From Parvibaculum sp040216885 (GTDB lineage: Bacteria; Pseudomonadota; Alphaproteobacteria; Parvibaculales; Parvibaculaceae), in assembly GCA_040216885.1 (NCBI GenBank), contig JAVJOG010000022.1:62001-126000 (forward strand): 64,000 nucleotides of DNA. The letters run 5' to 3'. Positions within the stretch are counted from its first letter, which is position 1. Each line of letters opens with the position of its first letter. The notes beneath the pieces were generated by a model. The model did not search any database. It saw only the letters and a list, made by a program, of their open reading frames with translations, and had not been told where the DNA came from. Below, piece by piece: positions 63,258-64,000 of this stretch. The position numbers were made by a program, and so were the translations under genes.

Positions 63258-64000
63258 TCACAGTCCGTAGTACCAGGGCGCGAAGAAAGAATAGGCCAGC
63301 CAGAGCAAGATGACGAGGGGGGTGCCGGCGCGCACGAAATCCCGGAATTCATAGTGGCCGGGTCCCATAACCAGGAGATTGGTCTGGTAGCCCATGGGCG
63401 TGGCGAAGGAGCAGTTGGCGGCGAAGATCACCGCATAGACGAAAACCATCGGATCGACGCCAAGCTGGTTTGCGGTGCTGATGGCGATGGGGGTGAAGAG
63501 AACGGCCGTCGCGTTGTTGGTGAGGACGTTGGTGGTGATGGCGGCGGCGAGGAAGAAGGCCGAGAGAATCACCGGGACGCCGTAGCCCGAAAAGAGTGCG
63601 ACGGAGGCCTGGGCGATCGCCTGCGCGCCGCCGGTGACGTCGAGCGCGGTGGCGACGCCGAGCATCGCGCCGACCATCAGGAAGATGCGCCGGTCGATGG
63701 CGCGGGCGGCCTGGCGGACGTTCAGGACGCCGGTGGCGATGATGGCGCCGGCGCCGGCAACGGCCGCGATTTCGATGGGGAGCCAGCCGAGCAGCACCGT
63801 CGCGACCATGATGCCGAAGACGGCAAGCGCCCGGTGGGCGAGCTTCGGGTCGGGCAGTTCGGTTGCCGACCATTCGAGCAGCAGCACGTCGCGGTTGTGA
63901 CGCAGTTCCTGGATGTGGGCGCTCTTGCCCAGCACCAGCAAGACGTCGCCCGCTTCGAGGCGGATGTCGTTGAGGAGGGTGCGGATCATGCGGCTGCGGC
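63258..64000 (-). CDS. SLC13/DASS-type transporter, N terminus cut by window edge
   Basis: The reading frame is open to the last base, so the gene starts outside. The visible 247 residues include the end of a soluble TrkA-C-like domain (LEAGDVLLVLGKSAHIQELRH) and six or so membrane segments with the SLC13-type block TTNVLTNNATAVLFTPIAIS and the ANCSFATPMGYQTNLLVMGPG motif that holds the Na and dicarboxylate/sulphate sites. The start that appears at 63989 is internal. Substrate is probably an anion such as citrate, sulphate or a dicarboxylate. Confidence 0.85.
   Translation of the reverse strand, partial: RSRMIRTLLNDIRLEAGDVLLVLGKSAHIQELRHNRDVLLLEWSATELPDPKLAHRALAVFGIMVATVLLGWLPIEIAAVAGAGAIIATGVLNVRQAARAIDRRIFLMVGAMLGVATALDVTGGAQAIAQASVALFSGYGVPVILSAFFLAAAITTNVLTNNATAVLFTPIAISTANQLGVDPMVFVYAVIFAANCSFATPMGYQTNLLVMGPGHYEFRDFVRAGTPLVILLWLAYSFFAPWYYGL

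Overview
The window looks like a stretch of chromosome from a GC-rich alphaproteobacterium. The evidence is the DivK-PleD polar-differentiation pair, a pyrB next to a degenerate dihydroorotase, a GatCAB operon, a long RSH protein behind rpoZ, the pyrE/pdxJ/acpS/lepB/rnc/era/recO housekeeping cluster, a leucyl transferase of the Bpt type and CtrA-like TTAA boxes. Gene content and order suggest the rhizobial/Parvibaculum-like side of the class; this is an inference and no species is claimed. No prophage, insertion sequence, CRISPR array or rRNA was seen. One tRNA gene, tRNA-Ser(GCT), is present.

Layout. 1-9.7 kb: a CapA-like protein bracketed by short palindromic repeats, a HAD protein with a DUF3572 gene, divK-pleD, a structured 440-bp gap, rpmG, an MFS carrier, two related Nudix hydrolases, a fatty acid desaturase and a DUF983 protein. 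9.8-22.8 kb: rnr-topA, dprA-plsY, pyrC'-pyrB, aidB, an AEC carrier and ruvX. 22.9-27 kb: gatCAB and a histone-H1-like protein, followed by a 650-bp gap with strong palindromes. 27.6-33.5 kb: small or stand-alone metabolic genes (GST, Sel1, TesB, carbonic anhydrase, TRIC-like channel, DUF2459, metallo-beta-lactamase fold). 33.8-38.2 kb: a two-gene glycine betaine synthesis unit, then a leader region that has every element of a tryptophan-type attenuator, an uncharacterised methyltransferase and a Na/Pi cotransporter homologue. 38.2-45.1 kb: hydrolase, lytic transglycosylase, dapA, smpB, uracil-DNA glycosylase, NYN protein and folK. 45.2-58.6 kb: rpoZ, rsh, pyrE, DUF2062, pdxJ, acpS, lepB, rnc, era, CNNM/CorC-like protein, methyltransferase, TraR-like zinc protein, recO and parC. 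58.6-64 kb: a TRAP transporter operon (substrate protein, small and large permease, extra membrane-anchored protein), bpt, and a transporter cut by the window edge.

Most genes are ordinary core functions. The parts that are not explained by ordinary genes are regulatory: (i) a promoter, 14-residue leader peptide with two adjacent Trp codons and mutually exclusive hairpins in front of a methyltransferase at 35.5 kb; (ii) five copies of CTGTCA at an exact 11-bp period directly before era, and three more at the same period inside dprA; (iii) a possible structured RNA and an opposing Shine-Dalgarno-led 18-codon frame between pleD and rpmG; (iv) an almost leaderless pyrB promoter. All coordinates come from reading the sequence; no similarity search or folding program was run, so family names rest on motif recognition.
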